Assembly (NCBI RefSeq): GCF_005870025.1
Contig: NZ_VATA01000003.1
Location: 186,001-250,000 of the forward strand
Source of the DNA: Poseidonocella sp. HB161398
Lineage (GTDB): Bacteria; Pseudomonadota; Alphaproteobacteria; Rhodobacterales; Rhodobacteraceae
Reading direction: 5' to 3'
DNA length: 64,000 nt
A model generated the notes under the pieces. It saw only the letters and a list, made by a program, of their open reading frames with translations. It ran no database searches and had not been told where the DNA came from. Shown here one piece after another: positions 46,291-54,814 of the stretch. Position numbers and translations under genes: made by a program. Numbering within the stretch: position 1 is the stretch's first letter; the number at the start of each line of letters is the position of its first letter.

Positions 46291-46938
46291 ATGGGATTCT
46301 TGTCAAAGCTCTTCGGGACCGAAGGGCCGGCGCCCGCTGCCGCGTCCAAACCGGCAGTGCCGACCAGCGGGGTGAAGATCCACCCCTCCGTTGACAATGG
46401 CGTGTCTCCGGCCGCGCCCGGCTTTTCGGGAGGCACGCTGAAATGCAAATGCGGCTCCGACAAGGTCGAGGTGACGCTGACCGGACAGACCGCGCATAAC
46501 CATGTCTGCGGCTGCACCAAGTGCTGGAAGCCCGCAGGGGCGGTGTTCAGCCAGATCGCGGTCATCTCGCGCGACAATGTCACCGTCTCCGCGCATGCCG
46601 AGAAGCTTTCCATCGTCGATCCCTCCGCCGCGATCCAGCGCTATGCCTGCACCGGCTGCGGCACCCACATGTACGGGCGGATCGAGAACCAGGGGCATCC
46701 CTTCTACGGTCTCGACTTCGTGCATACCGAGCTGTCGCCGCAATCGGGCTGGTCGCCGGCCGAATTCGCGGCCTTCGTCTCCTCGATCATCGAGTCGGGC
46801 GTCGATCCCTCGCGGATGGACGGGATCCGCGCGCGGCTGAGGGAGCTGGGGCTCGAGCCCTATGACTGCCTGTCGCCGCCCTTGATGGATGCCATCGCCA
46901 CCCATGTCGCCAAGCAGAGCGGAGCGCTGCCGGCCTGA
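46291..46938 (+). CDS. gfa: S-(hydroxymethyl)glutathione synthase (formaldehyde-activating)
   Basis: A 215-residue zinc protein that speeds up condensation of formaldehyde with glutathione, the first step of GSH-dependent formaldehyde oxidation. Zinc-binding cysteines occur in [21 protein letters not shown] and [12 protein letters not shown]. It is longer than the P. denitrificans protein by an N-terminal extension (Ala/Pro-rich after [12 protein letters not shown]). GGAGGAAAAT precedes the ATG. It opens the C1 region of the window. Confidence 0.95.
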   Translation: MGFLSKLFGTEGPAPAAASKPAVPTSGVKIHPSVDNGVSPAAPGFSGGTLKCKCGSDKVEVTLTGQTAHNHVCGCTKCWKPAGAVFSQIAVISRDNVTVSAHAEKLSIVDPSAAIQRYACTGCGTHMYGRIENQGHPFYGLDFVHTELSPQSGWSPAEFAAFVSSIIESGVDPSRMDGIRARLRELGLEPYDCLSPPLMDAIATHVAKQSGALPA

Positions 46939-47019
46939 CCGGACAGGCGCCTGAGGGCGTGGCTGGTTGTTGCGTCATGCCGCTCTTTGATGTTTGTTCG
47001 ACTCAGGGAGGACTACGAA

Positions 47020-47733
47020 ATGAAGCATGACCGATTGATTTCGGGGGGTAGGGCGATTCGCTCTGTCCTCGTGATCGACGACCATCCGCTCTATGCCTAT
47101 GCGCTGACCACGGCCCTGGCCCATGTCTTCGACGGCTGCAAGGTGGAGACCGCCGTCACGCTCAAGGAGGGGCTGAAGGCGGTGGGCACGGGGACGGGGC
47201 CGGATCTGGTCCTTCTCGACCTGCGCCTGCCGGATGCCTCGGGCCTGTCTGGCCTGATCCGCCTGAAGGAGCGGCTGCCGGAGACCCCGGTGGTCATCAT
47301 CTCGGCCCAGACCTCGGTCGATGTCGTGCAGTCGCTGATGGAGCTGGGCGCGGCGGGCTTCGTGCCGAAGGACCTGCCGCTGCCCGCGATCGAGCAGGCG
47401 CTGTGCGAGGTGCGCCGGGGCAACCGCTACCTGCCGCTGGAATTCCAGGACGCGCTGCGCCGCCGCCCGGCCGCGCCGAGCGAGCTGGAGAATGTCAGCC
47501 GCCGCATCGCCGAGCTCTCGCCCCAGCAGATGCGCATCATGAAGCTGATCTGCGCGGGCAAGGCCAACAAGCAGATCGCCTACGAGCTGTCGCTGGCCGA
47601 GGCCACGGTCAAGGCGCATGTCACAGCGCTCTTGCGGCGGCTCGGCGTGCAGAACCGGACCCAGGCCGCGGTGATGATGGAAAGCGTCAGCCTGGAGGAC
47701 GAAGCCGGGGAGACGCTCAGGCTCCGTGGGTAA
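47020..47733 (+). CDS. LuxR/NarL-family response regulator (FlhR/RfdR-like)
   Basis: A 237-residue response regulator. The receiver has acidic pocket VIDDHP and phosphorylatable Asp67 (VLLDLRLPD); the C-terminal HTH (residues of about 170-230) reads LSPQQMRIMKLICAGKANKQIA then EATVKAHVTALLRRLGV. FlhRS in Paracoccus and RfdRS in Rhodobacter control the formaldehyde dehydrogenase genes; position beside gfa, flhA and xoxF makes this the likely counterpart (inference). GGGAGGACTACGAA precedes the ATG. Its end overlaps the FIST gene by eight bases. Confidence 0.88.
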   Translation: MKHDRLISGGRAIRSVLVIDDHPLYAYALTTALAHVFDGCKVETAVTLKEGLKAVGTGTGPDLVLLDLRLPDASGLSGLIRLKERLPETPVVIISAQTSVDVVQSLMELGAAGFVPKDLPLPAIEQALCEVRRGNRYLPLEFQDALRRRPAAPSELENVSRRIAELSPQQMRIMKLICAGKANKQIAYELSLAEATVKAHVTALLRRLGVQNRTQAAVMMESVSLEDEAGETLRLRG

Positions 47734-48910
47734 CCTGATCGCCGATCCCGTCGCGCGGAGCTCCGGCGCCGCGGCTGCGCCCGTCGCGGTCGCGGTCTCG
47801 CGCGAGACCGATCCCGGGCGCGCCGTGGCGGAGGTCGCGGCAGAGCTGGCGGGGACCGATATCTGCTTCCTGCTGGTCTTCGCCCCCGCCGCGCTGGAGC
47901 GCGAGGGCCTGGCCGCCGCGCTCAACACCGCCTTCTCCGGCCTGCCGGTCTTCGGCTGCTCCTCGGCGGGACAGATCACGCCCGAGGGCTACGAGACCGG
48001 GGCGCTGCTGGCCATCGCCTTCCCGAAGGCGCATTTCCGCTGCGCCTCGCTCTTGATCTCTCCGCTGAAGCCGCTGGCGATCAGCCGCATCTCGCGCGAT
48101 CTGCGGCGGCTGGCCTCGCGCTTCCCGCGCACGGCGAAATGGAACCGCTTCGCGCTGACCTTCGCCGACGGGCTGTCGAAGCAGGAGGACATGCTGGTCG
48201 CCACCATGGTCACCACGCTGGAGGATCTGCCCTGCTTCGGGGGCTCGGCGGCGGACGACCATGATTTCGCCGAGACCTTCGTGCTGCATGGCGGGCGCTT
48301 CCTGACCGATGCCGCCGTCGTGCTGCTGATCGAGACCGACATGGAATTCGCGGGGCTGGGCTTCGACCATTTCCTGCCCTCGGACCAGCACATGGTCGTC
48401 ACCCGCGCCAATCCCGAAGAGCGGATCGTGATGGAACTGAACGGCGCTCCGGCCGCGGAGGAATATGCCCGCCAGCTGGGGCTGGGCGTGGACGAGCTGA
48501 CGCCAAAGGTCTTCGCCGAGAACCCGGTGCTGGTGCGCAACAACGCCATGTACCATGTGCGCGGCATCCAGCAGGCGCTGCCCGACGGCTCGCTCAGCTT
48601 CCTGTCTGCGATCGAGGACGGGCTCTTGCTGACGCTGGGCGAGGGGCAGGACCTGATCGCCAAGCTGCGCGCCGGGCTCGATGTCACCGATGCCAAGGGC
48701 AGGCGGCCCGATTTCATCCTCGGCTTCGACTGCTACCTGCGCAAGCTGGAGCTCGGCCAGAAATCCCTCACCGGCGCGGCCTCCGATCTTCTGAAGGAGC
48801 ACCGCGTCATCGGCTTCAACACCTATGGCGAACAGCATTGCGGCGTGCATGTGAACCAGACCTTCGTCGGCGTCGCCTTTTTCGGACCGTCATGGACCAC
48901 CCTTCTCTGA
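47726..48910 (+). CDS. FIST-domain sensory protein
   Basis: A 394-residue soluble protein. Residues of about 30-230 are FIST_N (FGCSSAGQITPEGYETGALLAIAF; LTFADGLSKQEDML; CFGGSAADDHDF) and 240-390 are FIST_C (DHMVVTRAN... region to GFNTYGEQHCGVHVNQTFVG). FIST domains are thought to bind small ligands, such as amino acids, and often accompany signalling kinases. The GTG start overlaps the regulator stop and its 3' end overlaps the kinase by 19 bases, so all three are coupled. It probably supplies the sensory input for the kinase (inference). Confidence 0.9.
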   Translation: MGNLIADPVARSSGAAAAPVAVAVSRETDPGRAVAEVAAELAGTDICFLLVFAPAALEREGLAAALNTAFSGLPVFGCSSAGQITPEGYETGALLAIAFPKAHFRCASLLISPLKPLAISRISRDLRRLASRFPRTAKWNRFALTFADGLSKQEDMLVATMVTTLEDLPCFGGSAADDHDFAETFVLHGGRFLTDAAVVLLIETDMEFAGLGFDHFLPSDQHMVVTRANPEERIVMELNGAPAAEEYARQLGLGVDELTPKVFAENPVLVRNNAMYHVRGIQQALPDGSLSFLSAIEDGLLLTLGEGQDLIAKLRAGLDVTDAKGRRPDFILGFDCYLRKLELGQKSLTGAASDLLKEHRVIGFNTYGEQHCGVHVNQTFVGVAFFGPSWTTLL

Positions 48911-51144
48911 TCAATCCCCAGGACCCGCCCGAGCTGCAGGTCGAGAAGCAGGCGCGCATCATCGACGCGCTCCTGCGCCGCAATGCGCGCCAGCACACGG
49001 TGGGGCAGTCGGCCTATGCCGCCTTCCAGTCCGCCGTGACGCTGCAGGAACAGGTCTGGGCCAAGACCCGCGACCTGGAGCGCGCCTCCTCCGAGCTGGA
49101 GCAGCTGCGCTTCGACCGCGAGAAGAGCCGCAAGACCCTGACCGAGGCGCTCTCCGTCATGGAGGGGGGCTTCGCGCTTTTCACCGACGGGCGGCTCGAC
49201 ATCTGCAACGACCTCTTCGAGACGCTGCTGCCCGATGTCTCGCACCTGATCCGCCCCGGGCTGAGCGTGCCGGCCTATTTCGACGCGCTGCGCGCCTCGG
49301 GCCATGTGCTGAACCAGGACGGCCGCACCCGCGAGGCGCTGGCCCGCGCCCGCGACATGCCGCGTGGGCAGACGGTCAACAGCTTCGTCGTCGGGCTGAT
49401 CGGCGACCGCTGGTTCCAGTTCTCGCTGCAGCGCAGCAGCTCGGACAACCAGATCATCCTGCAGACCGACATCTCGGACATCGTGCGGCGGGCGCGGCGC
49501 GAGAAGGACCACCTGATCGACATGCATGCCCATTACATGCAGGCGGCCTTCGATCACATGTCCTCGGGGCTCGGCACCTTCTCCCGCGAGGGCGAGCTGC
49601 TGCTGCACAACGACCGCTTCCGCGACCTTCTCGGCCTGCCGGTGCGGCTGGTTCGCGGCGGTACCTGCTTTGCCGAGATCCTCGATTTCATCCGCACGGG
49701 GTATGACATCCAGGTGGAGGACCTGCTGGATTTCTCCAACTGGCGCCAGGTGCTGCGCGACGAGGGGCGGATCCGCAAGCGGCTGCGCCATCCCTCGGGG
49801 CGGGTGCTGGGGCTGCATGTCCATCTGCTGCCCGACCGCGGCTTCCTCGCCGACATCGCCGACATCACGCTGGAGGTGCAGGCGACCGAGCTGCTGGAGC
49901 GGCGCGTGGACGAGCGCACCTCGGAGCTGACCGCCGCGCATGAGGCGCTGCTCGAGCAGCACGAGCGCCAGGCGGTGGTCAAGGAGGAGCTGAAGCGCGC
50001 CAAGGAGCTGGCCGAAGAGGCGGTGACCTCGAAGACCCGCTTCCTGGCCGCGGCCAGCCATGACCTGCTGCAGCCCGCCAATGCCGCCAAGCTGCTCCTG
50101 TCCTCGCTCGCCGAGAAGGCGCGCGACAGCGAGCTGATCGGCATGGTGGAGCGGCTGCAGGGCTCGTTTGCCTCGATGGAGTCGCTCCTGCAGGCGATCC
50201 TCGACATTTCGCGGCTGGATTCCACCGGCACCGATCTCAGCCCCTCGCCGGTCTGCCTCGGCCCGCTGATGAGCTCCATCGTCGAGGACCAGGCGCCCCT
50301 GGCCGCGCAGAAGCGCGTGCGCCTCTCGGTGGTGCCCAGTTCCGCCTGGGTGATGAGCGACCAGCGCTACCTGCTGCGCTCGATCCAGAACCTGGTGGTG
50401 AACGCCATCCAGTACACCGCGGAGGGGCGCGTGCTGCTCGGCTGCCGCCAGAGGGGGGAGGACGTCGTGCTGGAGGTCTGGGATACCGGGATGGGGATCA
50501 GTCCCGAGGACCAGCAGAAGATCTTCAAGGAATTCACCCGCGCCGGCGGCGAGAAGGCGGGGCCCGGCATGGGGCTGGGGCTGAGCATCGTCGACCGCAC
50601 CTGCCGGCTGCTCGGCCATCGCCTGTCGGTGCGCTCGACGCCCGGCGTCGGCTCGGTCTTCTCCATCGCCATGCCGCGGGTCGACGCGCCGCGGGTCAGC
50701 CAGCCTGTGCCGATGACGGGCACCGACCTGACCGGGGAGGAGCTCGACCTGCTGATCCTGGTGATCGAGAACGACCCCGACCTGCTTTTCGCCACCGTGC
50801 AGGTGCTGGAGGGCTGGGGCGCCTCGGTCTTCGGCACCTGCTCGGCGGAGGAGGCGCTGGCCGTGACCGCCGATATCGGCATCCCGCCGGACCTGATCCT
50901 GGCCGACTACCACCTGGATGACGGCGCGACCGGCGTCGACGCGATTGCCGCCGTGCGCCGCGCCGCGGGCGCCTCGATCCCGGCGATCATGGTCACGGCC
51001 GACCGCTCGACCGAGCTGCTCTGGACCGCCCGCTCGATGGGGGCGGAGGTGCTGACCAAGCCGGTGGACCTGCAGAAGCTGCGCCGCCGCATCGCCGCCG
51101 CGATGCGCGAGCGCAACGCCTTTTCCGCGATGACGGCGTCCTGA
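48892..51144 (+). CDS. Hybrid sensor histidine kinase (FlhS/NahK-like)
   Basis: A 750-residue cytoplasmic kinase without membrane segments. Order: N-terminal coiled coil (15-90), PAS-like domain (90-200), a second PAS (215-330), a coiled coil (330-375), HisKA with phospho-His390 (FLAAASHDLLQPA), an ATPase domain (N box LVVNAIQYTAEG, G1 DTGMGISPED, G2 GPGMGLGLSIVDR) and a C-terminal receiver with Asp672 (ILADYHLDD). It resembles FlhS/NahK kinases. Cytoplasmic and PAS-bearing, it may respond to ligand bound by the coupled FIST protein. Confidence 0.9.
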   Translation: MDHPSLINPQDPPELQVEKQARIIDALLRRNARQHTVGQSAYAAFQSAVTLQEQVWAKTRDLERASSELEQLRFDREKSRKTLTEALSVMEGGFALFTDGRLDICNDLFETLLPDVSHLIRPGLSVPAYFDALRASGHVLNQDGRTREALARARDMPRGQTVNSFVVGLIGDRWFQFSLQRSSSDNQIILQTDISDIVRRARREKDHLIDMHAHYMQAAFDHMSSGLGTFSREGELLLHNDRFRDLLGLPVRLVRGGTCFAEILDFIRTGYDIQVEDLLDFSNWRQVLRDEGRIRKRLRHPSGRVLGLHVHLLPDRGFLADIADITLEVQATELLERRVDERTSELTAAHEALLEQHERQAVVKEELKRAKELAEEAVTSKTRFLAAASHDLLQPANAAKLLLSSLAEKARDSELIGMVERLQGSFASMESLLQAILDISRLDSTGTDLSPSPVCLGPLMSSIVEDQAPLAAQKRVRLSVVPSSAWVMSDQRYLLRSIQNLVVNAIQYTAEGRVLLGCRQRGEDVVLEVWDTGMGISPEDQQKIFKEFTRAGGEKAGPGMGLGLSIVDRTCRLLGHRLSVRSTPGVGSVFSIAMPRVDAPRVSQPVPMTGTDLTGEELDLLILVIENDPDLLFATVQVLEGWGASVFGTCSAEEALAVTADIGIPPDLILADYHLDDGATGVDAIAAVRRAAGASIPAIMVTADRSTELLWTARSMGAEVLTKPVDLQKLRRRIAAAMRERNAFSAMTAS

Positions 51145-51176
51145 GCGCCCCGCGGCAGACTTGAGGGAGGAAGACG

Positions 51177-51854
51177 ATGAAGACATGCCTGATGGCCTTG
51201 GCGCTGGGCGCCGGGCTGGCCCTGGCCGCGCCCGCGGCCGCCCCGGCGGCCGAGACCGTGGCGCCCTATGCGCTGCTCTTCCGCGAGGGCACGCTCGATG
51301 CGCTGCCGCATGACCGCGCGCTGATCTACCAGCGGCAGGTGACGCTGCCCGCCGACGAGGACTTCGCCCTGCGCCAGAGCGGCGCGCTGCGGCTGGCCTT
51401 CGCCGAGGAGGCGGAGGACGAGGTGCGGCTGGGCTTCGGCCCGGATGCGCAGAGCACCCATGTCGTCGGCAGCTTCCCGGCCAGCGTCGGCAACCCGCTG
51501 ATCATGTACCACATGGAGACCGTGGTGCGGGACATGGCGCAGATCACCGGCGGCAGCCAGTTCTACATCCGCAACCGCATGAAGGACGCGCTCTCGCGCC
51601 CTGCCGAGGTCGAGGATGTCACCGTCGAGGGGGCCGAGGGGCCGGTCGCGGCGCGGCAGGTGGTCTTCCGTCCCTTCGAGGGCGACGCCAATGCGGCGCG
51701 CATGCAGGGCTTCGGCGGCCTGGAAATCCGCGCAGTGATGAGCGCCGAGATCCCCGGCTGGTACCGCAGCCTCTCGGCCGAGGTGCCCGACGGCAAGGGC
51801 GGGATCGCCTACAGCTCGGAGATCGTCTTCGAGGCCGCGGAGGCGGCGCCATGA
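51177..51854 (+). CDS. Exported protein of unknown function
   Basis: A 225-residue protein with a signal peptide (LALGAGLALAAPAAAPA). The mature part is predicted mixed alpha/beta with no cysteine; segments such as YHMETVVRDMAQITGGSQFYIRNRMKDAL and IPGWYRSLSAEVPDGKGG look conserved in character. I do not recognise a family. It lies 32 bases after the kinase with GAGGGAGGAAGACG, and its stop overlaps the next ATG (ATGA). Context places it with the periplasmic methanol-oxidation apparatus. Confidence 0.65.
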   Translation: MKTCLMALALGAGLALAAPAAAPAAETVAPYALLFREGTLDALPHDRALIYQRQVTLPADEDFALRQSGALRLAFAEEAEDEVRLGFGPDAQSTHVVGSFPASVGNPLIMYHMETVVRDMAQITGGSQFYIRNRMKDALSRPAEVEDVTVEGAEGPVAARQVVFRPFEGDANAARMQGFGGLEIRAVMSAEIPGWYRSLSAEVPDGKGGIAYSSEIVFEAAEAAP

Positions 51855-52198
51855 GGCGGCTCTTCGCGGCAGGGCTCTGCGCGGCGGCCGGGATGGCCGG
51901 GGCGCAGACGATCGACGAGCGCTTCAACGACTACCCGACCTCCGCGCGGGCGGATTACGTCTTCGCCTGCATGGCGGTGAACGGCCAGGGGCGCGACGTG
52001 CTGGAGCGCTGCTCCTGCTCGGTCGACCAGATCGCCGCGGTGCTGCCCTACGGGAAATACGTCGAGGCCGAGACCGTGCTGTCGATGCGCCAGGTCGGCG
52101 GCGAACGGATGGCGATCTTCCGCGGCACGGCGATGACCGACGCGCTGGTGGCCGATCTCCGCCGCGCCCAGGCCGAGGCGGAGATCCTCTGCTTCTGA
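51851..52198 (+). CDS. Exported small Cys-containing protein of unknown function
   Basis: A 115-residue protein with signal peptide (LFAAGLCAAAGMAGA). The mature part has Cys40, Cys54 and Cys56 (RCSCSVDQ) plus a C-terminal Cys114, consistent with disulfides. It is coupled to the upstream gene by ATGA overlap and convergent with a SoxYZ-like gene. Not recognised; probably periplasmic. Confidence 0.65.
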   Translation: MRRLFAAGLCAAAGMAGAQTIDERFNDYPTSARADYVFACMAVNGQGRDVLERCSCSVDQIAAVLPYGKYVEAETVLSMRQVGGERMAIFRGTAMTDALVADLRRAQAEAEILCF

Positions 52199-52215
52199 CC
52201 CGCCGGGACGGCGTG

Positions 52216-53016
52216 TCAGGACGCGCTGTCCTTGGCCAGCTCCTGGCGGAAGGTGTTGCCCTCGGTATCGGTGGCGGTGACGCTCAGCGCGGGCGAGCCG
52301 TCATCGTCATAGGAGAAGCGGAAGACCGGATTCTCGCTGATCGAGATGCCGCCCTCCATCCGGAAGAGGAGGTCCCCGCCCTGGCGCACCTCGAGCTCCG
52401 AGATGAAATGGGCGGGGATGAAGAGATGCGTGACCTGGTCGCGCTGCAGCCCGGAATAGTTCGGATGGCGAATCATCACCTGCACCTCGCGCCGTCCGCC
52501 GGGGGCGCCCTCGAAGCTCTTGAGCTTCATCTGGCCCATCGAGGCCAGCGCCAGTTCCGGGTCGCGGCTCGCAGGCGCCGCGCAGCCGCCCGAGGCCTTC
52601 ACGTAGCGCCCCGTCATCGCCAGGCCCTCGGCCGTTTCGGCGATCACCCGCAGGTCGGAATACTGGTTCACCCGCACGCGCAGCTCGAAATCGAGCGGCC
52701 CCATCGCCGGGCCGAAGGTGAACTCCCCGGCCACGGGAGCGGGGTTTTCGTCAATAATCACAGTGGTTTTGGTGATCCTGGCCGCGGGGTCGAGCTGGTG
52801 GATGCGCACCGGCACCGTGGCCGCGTCATGGGCGCGGTAGGGCGCGTCCACCTCGAAAAGCGCCGCGCCGTCGGCAATCGCGGCATCCCCGGCGATGTCG
52901 TAGCGCAGCGACTCCCATGTCGGGCCGTTGACCAGCGGATTCGCGGGCTCCCCGGCCATGGCGCCTACCGCCGGCGCGGCCAGCGCGACGGCGAGGCATG
53001 CGGTCCTCCAGAGCAT
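52216..53016 (-). CDS. Quinoprotein dehydrogenase-associated SoxYZ-like carrier (copy 1)
   Basis: A 266-residue periplasmic protein with a signal peptide (ACLAVALAAPAVGAMA). An N-terminal SoxY-like domain (DAPYRAHDAATVPVRI; VIIDENPAPVAGEF) and C-terminal SoxZ-like domain (VQVMIRHPNYSGL through ISENPVFRFSY) are joined. This fusion type accompanies PQQ enzymes; unlike SoxY it lacks an obvious C-terminal GGCG carrier arm. A paralogue occurs at 61875-62678. Role in relay with the zinc metallohydrolase is inferred. GGGAGGAGAACAC precedes the ATG. Confidence 0.85.
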   Translation of the reverse strand: MLWRTACLAVALAAPAVGAMAGEPANPLVNGPTWESLRYDIAGDAAIADGAALFEVDAPYRAHDAATVPVRIHQLDPAARITKTTVIIDENPAPVAGEFTFGPAMGPLDFELRVRVNQYSDLRVIAETAEGLAMTGRYVKASGGCAAPASRDPELALASMGQMKLKSFEGAPGGRREVQVMIRHPNYSGLQRDQVTHLFIPAHFISELEVRQGGDLLFRMEGGISISENPVFRFSYDDDGSPALSVTATDTEGNTFRQELAKDSAS

Positions 53017-53129
53017 GTGTTCTCCTCCCTTGCTCTCCTGGGTTGCCATCCTGCCATGGCGGGCGGCAATCTCGGAGAGAATTCGGGGAGGCGGGGCGAC
53101 ACCTTTGCGTGTGCCCCGGGGAGGATGCC

Positions 53130-54161
53130 ATGTTCGAGGTGATCGCGGCGGTCTGCGCGCTGGAGGGCGGCGCCTGCCGCGACATGCTGCTGCCGGGGCA
53201 CGAGGCGGCGACGCGCGCGGCCTGCGAGGACGGGCTCGCCGGGCTGGCGGCGCCCGCGCTGCCCGGGCTGGCAGCGGCCGGCGCGCCGCGCTGCCGCGAG
53301 GCCGGGCCGGGGCTCGTCATGGAGGAGGTCGCGCCGGGCATCTTCGTCCATGCCGGGGCGGTGGCCGAGCCCGGTCCGGGCAATGGCGGCGATGCCTCCA
53401 ATCTGGGATTCGTCATCGGGCAGGACAGCGTGGCGGTGATCGACAGCGGCTCGAGCCGGGCGATCGGCGAGGATCTGTGGCGGGCGATCCGGGCGCGCAG
53501 CCCGCTGCCGGTGCGCTACGCGATCCTGACCCATATGCATCCCGACCATGTCTTCGGCGCGTCGGTCCTTGCCGAGGCGGGGGCGGAGGTGATCGGCCGC
53601 GACGGTCTCGGCCGGGCGCTGGCCGACCGGGCGGAAAGCTACCTGGCGCGGTTCGGCGAGGAGATCGGCCCGGGCTTCCTCGGCACGCAGATCCCCGTGG
53701 TGGCCCGCGAGATCGCGGGGCCGGAGGAGATCGACCTTGGCGGACGGCGGCTGCGGCTGGTGCCCTGGCCGGAGGCGCACAGCCCGACCGACCTGACCGT
53801 CGCCGAGGACGGCGCGGGGCTGCTTTTCGCCGGCGATCTGGTCTTCGACCGCCATGCGCCCGCGCTCGACGGATCGCTGCGGGGCTGGCAGACGGCGCTC
53901 AGGGCGCTGGCGGCGGAGCCCTTCTCGGGCGTGGTGCCCGGCCATGGCGCGGCGCGGCTGCCCTGGCCCGAGGGGGCGGCGCCGGTGCAGCGCTATCTCG
54001 CGCGGCTGGCAGAGGACACGCGCGCGGCGCTCGATGCCGGGATGCGGATGGGCGACGCGATCGAGACGGTGGCGGCCTCCGAGGCGGGGAACTGGCAGCT
54101 CTTCGGGCTCTTCAATCCGCGCAACGCCACCGTCGCCTATGCCGAGCTGGAATGGGAGTAG
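53130..54161 (+). CDS. Quinoprotein relay system zinc metallohydrolase (type 2-like)
   Basis: A 343-residue metallo-beta-lactamase-fold protein. The metal site H135-M-H137-P-D139-H140 is in LTHMHPDHVFG, with further ligands in WPEAHSPTDL, FAGDLVF and VPGHGAARL. The short N-terminal part contains a GGACRDMLLPGHEAATRAACE segment typical of the group linked to PQQ enzymes and SoxYZ-like carriers. Subcellular location is unclear (no obvious signal sequence). GGGGAGGATGCC precedes the ATG. It overlaps the next opposite-strand gene by 50 bases. Confidence 0.82.
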   Translation: MFEVIAAVCALEGGACRDMLLPGHEAATRAACEDGLAGLAAPALPGLAAAGAPRCREAGPGLVMEEVAPGIFVHAGAVAEPGPGNGGDASNLGFVIGQDSVAVIDSGSSRAIGEDLWRAIRARSPLPVRYAILTHMHPDHVFGASVLAEAGAEVIGRDGLGRALADRAESYLARFGEEIGPGFLGTQIPVVAREIAGPEEIDLGGRRLRLVPWPEAHSPTDLTVAEDGAGLLFAGDLVFDRHAPALDGSLRGWQTALRALAAEPFSGVVPGHGAARLPWPEGAAPVQRYLARLAEDTRAALDAGMRMGDAIETVAASEAGNWQLFGLFNPRNATVAYAELEWE

Positions 54162-54753
54162 CCAGGGCCAGCGCCGCCAGCGCGGCGGGCAGGAGGAGCG
54201 CGGGGACGGGCAGGGGCAGCACGGCATCGACGCGGTAGGCCAGGTCCTGCAGCCCGACATCATAGGCATCGGCGCCCCATTGCAGGATCAGCCCGCCGGT
54301 GGCCGAGATCCCCGGCGCGATGCGGGCATGGCCGCTGTCCGGCGCCGTGCCGCTGCCCTGTCCGAGTAGCCCCCAGCCGAGATCGTAGACCCGCCAGTCG
54401 AGGGGTTCGTCCCGGGCCCAGCCGGCGGCGTCGAAGCGCTCCAGCACGACCAGATGCGCGGGATCGCGGGCGGCGATGCGGATCTCGCCGCCGCAGGGCG
54501 CGCAATCGGCCCAGACCGCGCCCGCGAGACCGCCGAAGCCCGCCTCCCAGCCATAGAGCAGCCCCGCCGCGGGGAGATCGCCCTGGCCCGGCCCGATGGC
54601 GCGGTAGGAGAGATCGGCCAGCGCGCTGTCGCCGTGGTCCTGCGCGATGGCGCCGTAGCCGCCGAAGGACAGCAGCAGGCTGGCCGCGCAGGCGGGCGCC
54701 GCGGCCGATAGCGCGGCCAGCGCGAAAAGCAGTGCTGCGGCATGTCCCGGCAT
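54112..54753 (-). CDS. Exported protein with VPLPA-like C-terminal sorting tail
   Basis: A 213-residue protein with a signal peptide (LFALAALSAAAPACA) and a mature part with Gly-rich beta-type composition. The C-terminal LPLPVPALLLPAALAALALA followed by PIPARHRRR resembles a VPLPA-type exosortase tail. GGGAGGAGGCCGCC precedes the ATG. Its last 50 bases overlap the 3' end of the metallohydrolase gene on the other strand. Function unknown. Confidence 0.7.
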   Translation of the reverse strand: MPGHAAALLFALAALSAAAPACAASLLLSFGGYGAIAQDHGDSALADLSYRAIGPGQGDLPAAGLLYGWEAGFGGLAGAVWADCAPCGGEIRIAARDPAHLVVLERFDAAGWARDEPLDWRVYDLGWGLLGQGSGTAPDSGHARIAPGISATGGLILQWGADAYDVGLQDLAYRVDAVLPLPVPALLLPAALAALALATPIPARHRRRWRCAD

Positions 54754-54814
54754 GGCGGCCTCCTCCCGCGCCCCGGGGTCAGGGGCAGGTCAGCTCCTAG
54801 CGCGCCGGGATGAA

